Positions 1 to 7,531 are shown, counted from the stretch's first letter. The stretch is DNA of 22,245 nucleotides from a bacterium (GCA_030428695.1 JAUIEM010000136.1:1-22245), one strand, 5' to 3'. Made by a program: numbers and translations. The notes: a model not told the origin generated them from the sequence alone.

Positions 1-630
1 GGCCCGGGCGGCTACGGCCTCCACGTGCCGGCCTTCGACCTCGCGCCCGGCGAGCGGGTCGCCCTGATCGGCCCGAGCGGCAGCGGCAAGACCACCCTGG
101 TCTCGCTGCTCGCGGGGATCCTGACGCCGTCCGCAGGCTCCCTCGATGTGCTCGGCCTCGACCTGCGCGCCGCCAGCGACGCCGAGCGCCGCGTCCAGCG
201 CATCGGACGCATCGGGATGATCTTCCAGGACTTCGCGCTGTTGCCCTACCTCGACGTGCGGGCGAACATCCTGCTGCCCTTCGCGATCCACCCCGCCCTG
301 CCCCTGGATGCCGCGGCCGAGCGACGCTGCGCAGACCTCGCACAGACGCTCGGCCTCGAGGCGCGGCTGGCGGCGATGCCGGCCACCCTGTCGACCGGGG
401 AGGCCCAGCGCGTGGCGATCGCGCGGGCGCTGATCACCGCTCCGCCGCTGGTCTTCGGGGACGAGCCGACCGGCAACCTCGACCCGGCGCGCTCGCGCAC
501 CGTGCTGACGCTGATCCTCGAGCAGGTCGCGGCGGACCCCGAGCGGGCCTTCCTGATGGTCACCCACGACCACGGCCTGCTCGAGCACTTCGACCGCGTG
601 GTCGACCTCGCGACGATGGTCGAGGCATGA
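1..630 (+). CDS. ABC transporter ATP-binding protein, LolD/MacB type (5' partial)
   Basis: The reading frame is open from base 1, and residues before the GTG at 25 (GPGGYGLH) fit the beta-strand that precedes Walker A, so the true start lies outside the window. Visible motifs are Walker A (GPSGSGKTT), the Q-loop (MIFQDFALLPYLDV), a slightly unusual signature (LSTGEAQR, with T for the usual first G), Walker B (LVFGDEPTGNLD) and the H-loop (MVTHDHG). The EPTGNLD wording and short length are typical of the LolD/MacB/FtsE branch, which powers type VII (FtsX-like) permeases rather than classical importers. The stop overlaps the permease start in ATGA, so the two are translationally coupled. It should hydrolyse ATP at the inner face of the cytoplasmic membrane. 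Confidence 0.93.
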   Translation, partial: GPGGYGLHVPAFDLAPGERVALIGPSGSGKTTLVSLLAGILTPSAGSLDVLGLDLRAASDAERRVQRIGRIGMIFQDFALLPYLDVRANILLPFAIHPALPLDAAAERRCADLAQTLGLEARLAAMPATLSTGEAQRVAIARALITAPPLVFGDEPTGNLDPARSRTVLTLILEQVAADPERAFLMVTHDHGLLEHFDRVVDLATMVEA

Positions 631-1769
631 TGCGGCTCGGCGTCCTGCGGCTCGCCCTCGCCTCGCTGCGCTACCGCTGGCTGCGCTCGGGGCTGCTCGC
701 GCTGTGCCTCGCCCTGGTCCTGGTGTTGCCCCTGGCCTCCCACCTGCTCGTCGACCACTACGAACGCACGATGCGCCGTCGCGCCGCGGCCACGCCCCTC
801 GTGCTCGGCGCCCGCGGCAGCCAGCTCGGGCTGGTCTTGAGCAGCCTGTACTTCCGCGCCGAGCGGCTCGACCCGGTCGAGGCGCGCCACTGGCGAGAGC
901 TCGCCGCCGAAGACCGGGGGCTGGTCGTGCCGCTGTACGCGGGCCACAGCGCCGGCGGCCGGCCGCTGATCGGCACCGACCTCGACTACTTCGGCCGGCG
1001 CGGCCTGCGCCTGGCGGAGGGGCGTTGGCCCTCGCTGCTCTCCGAGGTCGTCGTCGGGGCCGAGGCGGCCGCCGCCCTCGAGCTCGGGCCGGGCAGCAGC
1101 CTGCTGTCCGACCGCTCCGAGCTGTACAACCTCGCCGGGGCCTACCCGCTGCGGCTGCGGGTGGTCGGCGTGCTCGAGGCGAGCGGCGGCCCGGACGACG
1201 GGGTGCTGTTCGGCGACGTCAAGACGACCTGGGTGGTCGAGGGGCTCGCCCACGGCCACCGGGACGTCGTCGGCGAGAGCGCGGTGGTGCCCCTCGGCGT
1301 CGTCAAGGAGTTCAACGAGATCGACGCGCGCAACGTCGCGAGCTTCCACTTCCACGGCGACCCCGCGGGCTTCCCGCTCAGCGCCTGCCTGCTCTTCCCG
1401 GCGAGCGAGCGCGACCGCACGGTGTGGGCGACCCGCTTCGGCGCGCATCCGCAGGTGCAGGTGGTCTCTCCCCAGGCGGTGATCGACGACCTGCTCGCCG
1501 CCGTCTTCCGCCTGCAGGCCTTCTTCGACGCCCAGCTCAGCCTGGTGCTGCTCGCCCAGGCCGGCCTGTTCGGCTTGATCGTCACCCTGAGCGTGCGGCT
1601 GCGGCGGGCGGAGCTGCGCACCCTGTTCCGGCTCGGCTGCGCGCGCGGAACCATCGCCTGGCTGGTCGCCTGGGAGCTCGTGATCCTGGCGGCCTGCGGG
1701 GCGCTGCTCGGAGGAATTTCCGCCTGGATTCTCGCCCGCCTCGTCGTCGCGCTCGGCTGGCTGTTGTAG
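627..1769 (+). CDS. ABC transporter permease, FtsX/MacB-like
   Basis: 380 residues with one N-terminal membrane segment (about 17-39), a large extracytoplasmic domain (about 40-300), and three closely packed C-terminal segments (about 304-323, 345-361, 363-380). This 1+3 topology is that of FtsX/MacB/LolC-type (type VII) permeases. The C-terminal loop RRAELRTLFRLGCARGTIAWLV matches the conserved cytosolic coupling loop of that family (R.E...LR.LG). The extracytoplasmic domain contains a short His-containing stretch (VEGLAHGHRD) that might face a metal. It starts inside the ATPase stop codon and is followed 24 bp later by a ZnuA-like lipoprotein. The substrate is not shown by the sequence; a role in metal handling is inferred from the neighbour. 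Confidence 0.85.
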   Translation: MMRLGVLRLALASLRYRWLRSGLLALCLALVLVLPLASHLLVDHYERTMRRRAAATPLVLGARGSQLGLVLSSLYFRAERLDPVEARHWRELAAEDRGLVVPLYAGHSAGGRPLIGTDLDYFGRRGLRLAEGRWPSLLSEVVVGAEAAAALELGPGSSLLSDRSELYNLAGAYPLRLRVVGVLEASGGPDDGVLFGDVKTTWVVEGLAHGHRDVVGESAVVPLGVVKEFNEIDARNVASFHFHGDPAGFPLSACLLFPASERDRTVWATRFGAHPQVQVVSPQAVIDDLLAAVFRLQAFFDAQLSLVLLAQAGLFGLIVTLSVRLRRAELRTLFRLGCARGTIAWLVAWELVILAACGALLGGISAWILARLVVALGWLL

Positions 1770-1793
1770 GATCTCGTTGGACGAGGAGGAACC

Positions 1794-2702
1794 ATGCGAA
1801 CGCATCTCGTGCTCTGTGCCCTGGCCCTGGCCTTCGCCGGCTGCGGTGACCAGTCTGCCCCGGACGACGGCATCCCCCGCGTGTACACGACCTTCTTCCC
1901 GACCACCGACTTCGCCCGGCACATCGGTGGCGCGGAGGTCGAGGTCGTCTGCCCGCTGCCGGCCGACGCCGACCCGATCTTCTGGGAACCGGACGCCGAG
2001 GCCCTCGCGGCCTACCAGGCGGCCGACCTGATCGTGCTCAACGGCGCCGGCTTCGAGAGGTGGGTCGCGACCCGCAGCCTGCCCGCCTCGAAGATCGTCG
2101 ACTGCGCCCGTGACTTCGAGGACGAGTGGCTGAGCTACGAGAACGCGACCACCCACAGCCACGGCGCCGCGGGGGAACACACCCACGAGGGCCTCGACGG
2201 GCACACCTGGCTCGATCCCGCCTTCGCCCGCCGCGCGGTCGACGCGATCGAGAGCGGCCTGGCGCGCTGCCTGCCCGAGCGCACGGCGGTCTTCGCAGAG
2301 CGGGCCGAGGCCCTGCGCGCCGAGCTCGACAGCCTCGACCTCGGCCTCCGCGCCCTGGCGGAGCCGCTGGCGGGACGGCCGCTGTGGACCAACCACCCCG
2401 CCTACAACTACCTCGCCCGGCGCTACGGCTGGCAGGTCGTCAACTTCGACATCGACCCCGAGGCCCCGCTCTCCGACGACGTCCGCGCCCAGCTCGGCGC
2501 GGCCCTGGCCGACGGCGCTCCGGCGGCGATGCTGTTCGAGGCCGAGCCGGTCGCAGAGCTGCGCACCGCCCTCGAGGCGCTCGGCCTGCGTCCGGTCGAG
2601 TTCGCGCCCGGCGAGATGCCTCCGGAGGGCGCGGCCGAGGGCGGATACATCGCCCTGATGCATGCGAACATCCGGCGCCTGCAGGCGGCTCTGCGGAACT
2701 AA
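1794..2702 (+). CDS. ZnuA-like metal-binding lipoprotein (cluster A-I solute-binding protein)
   Basis: 302 residues with a lipoprotein signal ending in FAGC (Cys17), so the protein is probably anchored outside the cytoplasmic membrane. The body follows the ZnuA/TroA family: YTTFFPTTDFARHIGG, a PADADP.FWEP segment, ADLIVLNGAGFERW, a His-rich loop (H121, H123, H129, H131), GHTWLDP (His137), NHPAYNYLARRYG (His201) and a C-terminal acidic segment (LFEAEP). The first metal-ligand His of the family, in the usual DPH motif, is replaced by Ile62. A strong Shine-Dalgarno (GAGGAGG, 1783-1789) supports the ATG. It is encoded with a MacB-type ATPase and permease instead of ZnuB/ZnuC. A zinc or manganese ligand is likely from family membership, but specificity is not certain. 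Confidence 0.87.
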   Translation: MRTHLVLCALALAFAGCGDQSAPDDGIPRVYTTFFPTTDFARHIGGAEVEVVCPLPADADPIFWEPDAEALAAYQAADLIVLNGAGFERWVATRSLPASKIVDCARDFEDEWLSYENATTHSHGAAGEHTHEGLDGHTWLDPAFARRAVDAIESGLARCLPERTAVFAERAEALRAELDSLDLGLRALAEPLAGRPLWTNHPAYNYLARRYGWQVVNFDIDPEAPLSDDVRAQLGAALADGAPAAMLFEAEPVAELRTALEALGLRPVEFAPGEMPPEGAAEGGYIALMHANIRRLQAALRN

Positions 2703-2772
2703 ACGGCGCCCTGCCGCGTAGCATCCGCAGAGGGTTCCGTGTACCTTGACGGGGCCTCCTCCGGAGACTCCC

Positions 2773-3798
2773 GTGCAGAAGTTCGAGCATCCCCGCCTGC
2801 CGGCTGACTACCAGCTGCTCGCCCTGGTCGGGAAGGGCAGCTCGGGGCTGATCTACAAGGCCCTGTACCGGCCGGAGAAGCAGATCGTCGCGGTCAAGGT
2901 GCTCAACCGCGAGGCCTCGCGCAGCCAGCGCGCCCGCTTCCTGCGCGAGATCAAGGCGATCTCCGCGCTGCGCCACCCGAACATCGTGCGCATCTTCGAC
3001 GTCGACCTCAGCGACGAGGCCTGCTTCTACAGCATGCAGTACGTCGACGGCGTCACCCTGCGCAAGTACCTCAAGCAGAACCCGCAGAACCTGCGCGGCG
3101 CCGTGCGCATCCTCGCCACGGTCGCGCGGGCCCTGCACTACGCCCACGGCAAGGGCTTTCTGCACCGCGACATCAAGCCCCAGAACATCCTCGTCGCCAA
3201 GGACGGCACACCGCTCTTGATCGACTTCGGCTTCGCCAAGCGCCGCGCCGGGGACGAGCTGGTGACGCGGATCGGGGTCACGGTCGGCTCGCCGATGTAC
3301 ATGGCGCCCGAGCAGGCGGCAGGCCTCCACAAGAAGCTGTGTCCGCAGACCGATGTCTACGCCCTCGGGACGATCCTCTACCTCGCCCTGACCGGCCGCC
3401 TGCCGTTCGCCGAGAACCCGAACAAGATGGCGGTGGTGCGCGCGATCCAGACCACGATCCCTCCCGAGCCGCGGACCCTGAACCCGGACGCTCCCGAGCC
3501 CCTCGAGGCGGTCTGCATGCGCGCGATGGAGAAGCTGATCGAGGGCCGCTACCCGACGGCCGAGGGCTTCGCGGAGGACCTCGAGCGCTGGCTGCAGGGC
3601 TCCGGCCTGGTCGAGCTGGTCAAGAAGGGCCCCCCGCTGAGCTGGAGCTCGACCCGGCTCAAGGCCCTGACCCCGGCGGAGGTCTCCTGGTGGGGGCGGC
3701 TGCTCGCGCGGATCAAGGGCTGGTTCGTCAAGGAGGTGCCGCCCGAGCCCGCGCCGACCGCGGAGAGCTCCGGCGAGCAGCGCCTCTGGCAGGGCTAG
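2773..3798 (+). CDS. Serine/threonine protein kinase (Hanks type), soluble
   Basis: The complete kinase core is visible: Gly-rich loop GKGSSG (20-25), VAVK lysine (Lys42), helix-C Glu59, HRDIKPQN (131-138), DFG (151-153), MAPE (177-180) and DVYALGTILYLALTG. All catalytic residues are present, so it should be active. No membrane segment or PASTA domain follows; the roughly 75-residue tail is unassigned. I prefer the GTG at 2773, preceded by GGAG six bases upstream, over an in-frame TTG at 2746. The next two genes encode TerB-like proteins on the same strand, so the three may form a signalling cluster. Substrates are unknown. Confidence 0.93.
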   Translation: MQKFEHPRLPADYQLLALVGKGSSGLIYKALYRPEKQIVAVKVLNREASRSQRARFLREIKAISALRHPNIVRIFDVDLSDEACFYSMQYVDGVTLRKYLKQNPQNLRGAVRILATVARALHYAHGKGFLHRDIKPQNILVAKDGTPLLIDFGFAKRRAGDELVTRIGVTVGSPMYMAPEQAAGLHKKLCPQTDVYALGTILYLALTGRLPFAENPNKMAVVRAIQTTIPPEPRTLNPDAPEPLEAVCMRAMEKLIEGRYPTAEGFAEDLERWLQGSGLVELVKKGPPLSWSSTRLKALTPAEVSWWGRLLARIKGWFVKEVPPEPAPTAESSGEQRLWQG

Positions 3799-3812
3799 CT
3801 CGGCGGTCGCGA

Positions 3813-3841
3813 TGGCGCTCGCCGTCCGCGCCGCGTACAAT
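3813..3841 (+). promoter_or_regulatory. Possible sigma70-type promoter before the TerB-like gene
   Basis: TACAAT at 3836-3841 is a good -10 hexamer. The -35 at 17 bp spacing (TGGCGC, 3813-3818) is weak. It would start transcription about 26 bases before the ATG at 3874 and just ahead of the GAGGAG ribosome-binding site at 3859-3864. A similar TACAAT is found before the UDPGP gene on the other strand. Confidence 0.4.
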
Positions 3842-3873
3842 CGGCGCCACCCCTGCACGAGGAGACCCCCGCG

Positions 3874-4272
3874 ATGGACGACCTCCCTCCGCTCCCGAGC
3901 GCCGGCGGCAAAGTCCCCCAGCTCGTCTACCTGTACCTGTCCCTGTGCCACGGCGCCGACGCCGACTTCGCCGACGAGGAGAAGAAGCTGATCGTCGAGA
4001 AGGTCAGGGCCTGGGACCCGCTGCTGGACAAGAAGGCGGCGGTGCGGCTGATCAACGAGGTCGCCCGGCGCTACGCCGCCGACCGCAAGGAGGGCTCACC
4101 GGCCAAGGTGCGGCTGACCATCCAGCGGCTCGGGGAGAACCTGCCGGACGAGGAGCTGTCGCAGGTCCTCAGCGACCTGGTCGAGCTCGCCCAGGCCGAC
4201 GGCATGATCGTCGAGGGCGAGTGGGACCTGATCGACGAGTGCAAGCGCACCTGGGGCGTGCTCGGGCAGTAG
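3874..4272 (+). CDS. TerB-like small helical protein
   Basis: 132 residues, apparently all-helical and soluble, with no signal peptide. The pattern YLYLSLCHGADADFADEEKKLIVEKV near the start and LVELAQADGMIVEGEWDLIDECKRTWGV at the end resembles the paired acidic helices of TerB-fold proteins (A.ADG.....E...I). TerB-fold proteins are associated with tellurite and phage stress and membrane-associated signalling, but the fold alone gives no function. The start has a GAGGAG Shine-Dalgarno nine bases upstream. The next gene also carries a TerB-like domain, suggesting the products may work together. Confidence 0.68.
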   Translation: MDDLPPLPSAGGKVPQLVYLYLSLCHGADADFADEEKKLIVEKVRAWDPLLDKKAAVRLINEVARRYAADRKEGSPAKVRLTIQRLGENLPDEELSQVLSDLVELAQADGMIVEGEWDLIDECKRTWGVLGQ

Positions 4273-4357
4273 CGGAGCGCTTGCGCCCACGGCGCCCGCC
4301 TGCCACCATGCGAGGTGCCGGGCCGGTCCGGGCGCGTAGAAGGAAGGAGGTCCTGGA

Positions 4358-5377
4358 GTGAGCGACTTCGAGCAGATCCGACCGCTGGTGCAGGACTACC
4401 AGATCGACGACGGCCGCCTGTGGGTACGCTTCGTCTGCCCGGTGACCGGCTTCTCCGTCGACGCGAACAGCAACATCTACCGCCAGGGCGGAAGCCGGCC
4501 CGACCAGCTCCGGCGGAGTTTCTCGAGCTCGGCCCGCAACGTCCTGTCATCGACGTTCCAGAACATGCTCGGCAGCAGCCGCTCCGGCCCGAGCCGGGCG
4601 GCCCAGGGCTACCGCGAGGTCGACGTGCAGCGGTCGATCCAGCGCGCCTTCCACAGCGTCAAGCACATGTTCGTGCCGGACCGCCAGCGCAACTGCTGGG
4701 TCGCCGCCCAACGGCCCGCCCAGGGCTTCGCCCAGCAACACCCGCAGCAACCGCAGCAGGCGACCGGCTTCGCCCAGGCGATGGCGCACCGCCAGCCGGC
4801 CTACCAACAGCAGGCCCAGCCGCCGCAGGGACCTCCGGGGCTCGGCGGCCAGGCCGAGTTCGACGCCGTCGTCGCCCGCAGCTTCCCCCGCGGCGGCCAC
4901 GACCGCGAGCTGCTCGCGCGCATCCTGATCGACCTCGCGCGGGTCGACGGCCAGCTCGACCTCGACGAGTGCCAGTACCTCACGCGGCTGTTTCCCCAGA
5001 CCAACCTCAACCAGCTCGCGCAGTACCCGATGCTGACTCCGCGCGAGCTACGCGAGGCGAGCCCCGAGGCCCGCCCCGCCCTGCTGCTCCTCGCCTACGC
5101 GATGGCCTTCGCCAACGGCTCGCTCAGCTACGACGAGAAGGCGATGCTCAGCGTGCTCGAGCGCGGCCTCGGCATGGAGGCGCGCCACGTCGAGTGGCTG
5201 CGCGCGGTCGCCCAGGGGGCGATCATCGAGCGGGTCCTCGACGGCGTCTACGCGGATGGCTACAAGACGGCAGAGGAAGGCATCGAGCTCGAGAAGGTCG
5301 CCCGCGACCTCGGCCTCTCACGCCAGAAGCTCGAGCAGATGGACCGCGCCTACCGCCAGCGTCGGGGCGGCTGGTAG
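4358..5377 (+). CDS. TerB-domain protein with a Gln/Pro-rich linker
   Basis: 339 residues starting at GTG after a strong AAGGAGG (4344-4350). The N-terminal part (1-115) is unrecognised and includes RLWVRFVCPVTGFSVDA. A Gln/Pro-rich linker follows at about 118-165. The C-terminal half (about 168-335) is TerB-like: ARILIDLARVDGQLDLDECQYLTRLF, then LLLAYAMAFANGSLSYDEKAMLSVLERGL, and a last helix after DGVYADGYKTAEEGIELEKVA. No signal or membrane segment is visible, so it is probably cytoplasmic. It is the last gene of the + run that includes the kinase and the small TerB-like gene. The biological role is unknown. Confidence 0.78.
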   Translation: MSDFEQIRPLVQDYQIDDGRLWVRFVCPVTGFSVDANSNIYRQGGSRPDQLRRSFSSSARNVLSSTFQNMLGSSRSGPSRAAQGYREVDVQRSIQRAFHSVKHMFVPDRQRNCWVAAQRPAQGFAQQHPQQPQQATGFAQAMAHRQPAYQQQAQPPQGPPGLGGQAEFDAVVARSFPRGGHDRELLARILIDLARVDGQLDLDECQYLTRLFPQTNLNQLAQYPMLTPRELREASPEARPALLLLAYAMAFANGSLSYDEKAMLSVLERGLGMEARHVEWLRAVAQGAIIERVLDGVYADGYKTAEEGIELEKVARDLGLSRQKLEQMDRAYRQRRGGW

Positions 5378-5573
5378 GGGCCGGAAAAGAACGGGTCGAG
5401 CACCGAGGGTGCGGAGGCGGCGGGAATGTGGTGCTTTGGCGAGTGACGCATACCAGTCCCACGTGCCACAACTACGTAGCAGGCGCGCATCCTGGACGGA
5501 TTCTCTTCCGGGCCCTGAGCCCGTCTGATTCACCGGGCCAGGGGGCCTGGAACGAAGTCGAGAGACTACGCGC
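5378..5573. other. Tail-to-tail intergenic region
   Basis: This separates the + TerB-domain gene from the - FHA-GGDEF gene. It holds only short weak hairpins (5400-5412, 5509-5523, 5538-5550), none followed by a convincing T-run. I see no coding potential and no clear intrinsic terminator. Confidence 0.5.
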
Positions 5574-6506
5574 TCACTCGAAGTAGGGCAGCGGCGAGAT
5601 GCGACGGGTGGAGTTGTCGTCGCCGGGAGCGTGCACGACCTTGTTCCTGCCGCTGTTCTTGGCCTGGTACAGCGCCTCGTCGGCGGCGAGGATCAAGGTC
5701 TCGGCGCGCGCGTTCTTGCGGCTGACCTCGGACACCCCGATCGAGATCGACACTGGGATCACGCTGTTCTCGTGGCGGAAGCGGTGGCCCGCGATCTGCC
5801 GACGGAAGCGCTCCGCGAGCACGACGGCGCGCTCGATGCCGATGCCGGGCATCAGCATCAGGAACTCGTCGCCCCCGTAGCGGAAGCAGCTCGACCCCTG
5901 GGGAACCATGCTGCCGACGAGCGAGGCCATCTCCTTCAGCACCGTGTTGCCGGCCGGGTGGCCGTAGGAGTCGTTGACCCGCTTGAAGTTGTCGAGGTCG
6001 AACAGGATGACGCTCATGCGCCGGCGGTGGCCGCCGGACGTGAGCTCGCGACGCAGGGCCTCATCGAGGTAGGACCGGTTGTACAACCCCGTCAGGGGGT
6101 CGCGGATCGTCATCTCGTAGAGCTTCTTGTGGAAGTTGATCTCGTCCTCGTCGGCGATCGCCTTGATCAGCGTGCGGCCGATCTCGAGGCGGTCACCGGC
6201 GAACAGGCGGCCCTTGCGGCAGACGTGGCCGTTGAGCAGCATGCCGTTGGTGCTGCCGAGATCCTCGATACGGGTCATGCCCTGGTGGGTGAAGACCCGC
6301 GCGTGGCGCCGGCTGGTGCCGTCCCGCGCGGTGCCGACGATCAGCCCGCAGTCTTCGGCCCGGCCGATGGTCAACCCGTCTTCGGGAATCTCGACGAGCC
6401 GACCGAGGAACGGACCGCGCATCACGAACAGCGCCCTGGGGCTGATCCGAGGCGCGGGCGGAAAGGTGTCGGAATCCGGTGTCGAGTGGTCCACGCTGGT
6501 CATCAT
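5574..6506 (-). CDS. Diguanylate cyclase with N-terminal FHA domain
   Basis: 310 residues. The FHA domain (about 25-117) shows TIGR (46-49), SRRHAR (65-70) and GSTNGMLLNG (84-93), the phosphothreonine-binding signature. The GGDEF domain (about 130-295) shows DPLTGLYNR, FDLDNFKRVNDSYGH and an intact RYGGDEF (GGDEF at 211-215), so cyclic-di-GMP synthesis from GTP is expected. No RxxD inhibitory site is present ahead of GGDEF, so product feedback is probably absent. No signal peptide or membrane segment is seen; the protein is likely cytoplasmic and controlled through the FHA domain by a Ser/Thr kinase. A strong sigma54 promoter lies about 155 bp upstream. The first of two adjacent ATG codons is given; either could be used. 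Confidence 0.95.
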   Translation of the reverse strand: MMTSVDHSTPDSDTFPPAPRISPRALFVMRGPFLGRLVEIPEDGLTIGRAEDCGLIVGTARDGTSRRHARVFTHQGMTRIEDLGSTNGMLLNGHVCRKGRLFAGDRLEIGRTLIKAIADEDEINFHKKLYEMTIRDPLTGLYNRSYLDEALRRELTSGGHRRRMSVILFDLDNFKRVNDSYGHPAGNTVLKEMASLVGSMVPQGSSCFRYGGDEFLMLMPGIGIERAVVLAERFRRQIAGHRFRHENSVIPVSISIGVSEVSRKNARAETLILAADEALYQAKNSGRNKVVHAPGDDNSTRRISPLPYFE

Positions 6507-6658
6507 CTCGCAGCCCTCACTGTCCCAACGGTCCGAAGAGGGCTCACGGATCCTGGAGGGCTCGAGCTCTTCGGCAAGTGCGGGCGTCGGGCTCCCATCG
6601 ATTCCCTTTTTCGTACGGACGACGCGAGTATAAACGCGAATTTATCCAACCGGCACAA

Positions 6659-6674
6659 AGCAAACTGTGTGCCA
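6659..6674 (-). promoter_or_regulatory. Sigma54 (-24/-12) promoter of the FHA-GGDEF gene
   Basis: On the minus strand the sequence TGGCACACAGTTTGCT matches the sigma54 consensus TGGCAC-N5-TTGC(A/T) at every defined position, with GG and GC exactly 10 bases apart. Transcription would start near 6649. It needs RNA polymerase with sigma54 and an AAA+ activator bound upstream (plus-strand coordinates above 6674). Confidence 0.85.
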
Positions 6675-6831
6675 CGTGCACATGCTGGAAAACACGCGCT
6701 CGCGCGGTCTCCGCGCTGTCTCAACCTGAGATTGGTATCATATCGAGAACCCGCAGCTTGCGCTTCCCCTGATCGAGGATCGCCGGACCGGAGGACCTGT
6801 CGAACCCTCGACGAAGCCCCAACAAACACAG

Positions 6832-6853
6832 CCGCGCTCCCTGCGGAGCGCGG
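6832..6853 (-). terminator. Intrinsic terminator of the secreted-protein gene
   Basis: A perfect 9-bp GC-rich stem (6832-6840 with 6845-6853) with a 4-base loop lies 25 bases after the stop of the - strand gene at 6878. In the minus direction it is followed by a moderately T-rich tract (CTGTGTTTGTTGG). Stem quality is high; the T-run is imperfect. Confidence 0.65.
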
Positions 6854-6877
6854 CGGGGTGCGACAAGGCGCGAGCTT

Positions 6878-7531
6878 CTAGAAGTCGCCGGTCTCTTCGC
6901 GGGGCTTCTCTTCTTCCTGCGGCTCCTCGCCCACCGGCTCGGTGCCGAAGCCGGTCAGGGTCTGGACGACCTTGGCGCCCATGCCGCCCTCCTGGCCGGG
7001 GATCTGGATCATGATGTCGGCTTCGCTCTTCATGATTCCGGACACGGGGATGTCGTAGGACATCCAGACGATCATGTCGACCTTGATCTTCATGCCCATG
7101 TTGGGGTCTTCGCCCGCGGCCTTCAGCGTGATCTTCTTCGCGGCGTAGGTCTCGCCATCGTGCTCGTACTCGACGTCTTCGACTTCCGACTCCTCGACCT
7201 CGAAGCTCGCGCCGCCACCGGCGATCGAGGTGATCAGATCGGCCACGGCGCCTTCGGCGTCGAGGACCTCGACCTGCTCCTGCTGCATGCCCATCATGTC
7301 GACAGTGTTCTTGACGCTGACGTCGGTGCCATCAACGCCGACGACGGCCATGGTCAGGGAGCCCTTCATCGCCCCCGCCATCGGGTTTTCCGACACCAGC
7401 TCGTACGAGGTCCACTCGCCTTCGGCGGCGTCGGCGATCGGGTTCTCGAGCTCATCGAGGGAGCCGCCTTCCTGGCCGTACAGCGGCAGGGCAAGGGAGA
7501 GGGCGAGGAGAGCGAAAAGGACGCGGTTCAT
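6878..7531 (-). CDS. Exported acidic, Met-rich protein of unknown function
   Basis: 217 residues with a clean Sec signal peptide (MNRVLFALLALSLALPLYGQ, cleavage likely after Gln20 or Gly19). The mature part is acidic, Met-rich and apparently beta-rich (EWTSYELVSENPMAGAMKGSL, a second Met cluster around VDMMGMQQ, and ADIMIQIPGQEGGMGAK), and ends in a Glu/Pro tail (about 200-217). There is no Cys and no lipobox. GGAGA six bases before the ATG (7537-7541) supports the start. It is apparently monocistronic, bracketed by its own terminator. I do not recognise the family; a periplasmic or cell-surface location is the only firm inference. Confidence 0.8.
   Translation of the reverse strand: MNRVLFALLALSLALPLYGQEGGSLDELENPIADAAEGEWTSYELVSENPMAGAMKGSLTMAVVGVDGTDVSVKNTVDMMGMQQEQVEVLDAEGAVADLITSIAGGGASFEVEESEVEDVEYEHDGETYAAKKITLKAAGEDPNMGMKIKVDMIVWMSYDIPVSGIMKSEADIMIQIPGQEGGMGAKVVQTLTGFGTEPVGEEPQEEEKPREETGDF

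Larger units (their letters stand above)
6507..6877. other. Intergenic regulatory region upstream of the FHA-GGDEF gene
   Basis: 371 bases without a gene, more AT-rich near 6625-6670 than its surroundings. It contains a sigma54 promoter at 6659-6674 (reading -) and a long leader (about 143 bases) to the ATG. Upstream of the promoter are a perfect 13-bp dyad TCTCA-ACC-TGAGA (6719-6731) and a 14-bp dyad GTCGA-N4-TCGAC (6799-6812). These lie about 76 and 156 bp before the predicted start and could be activator sites. A terminator hairpin for the neighbouring - gene lies at 6832-6853. Confidence 0.6.

Noticed and set aside
246..2663. An open frame of about 805 codons on the minus strand, opposite the ABC genes
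   Set aside because: Its product is Gly/Arg/Glu-rich low complexity without motifs, and the + strand carries clear ABC, permease and ZnuA-like genes. Long antisense frames are expected at this GC content.
5509..5550. Short hairpins as a bidirectional terminator between the TerB-domain and FHA-GGDEF genes
   Set aside because: Stems are only 5 bp and have no T-runs; similar stems are common by chance at this GC content.
6628..6658. An AT-rich minus-strand pair (TTGTGC and TTATAC) as a sigma70 promoter of the FHA-GGDEF gene
   Set aside because: Spacing is 19 bp and the -35 is poor, while a near-perfect sigma54 promoter overlaps it. The AT-rich stretch may just ease melting.
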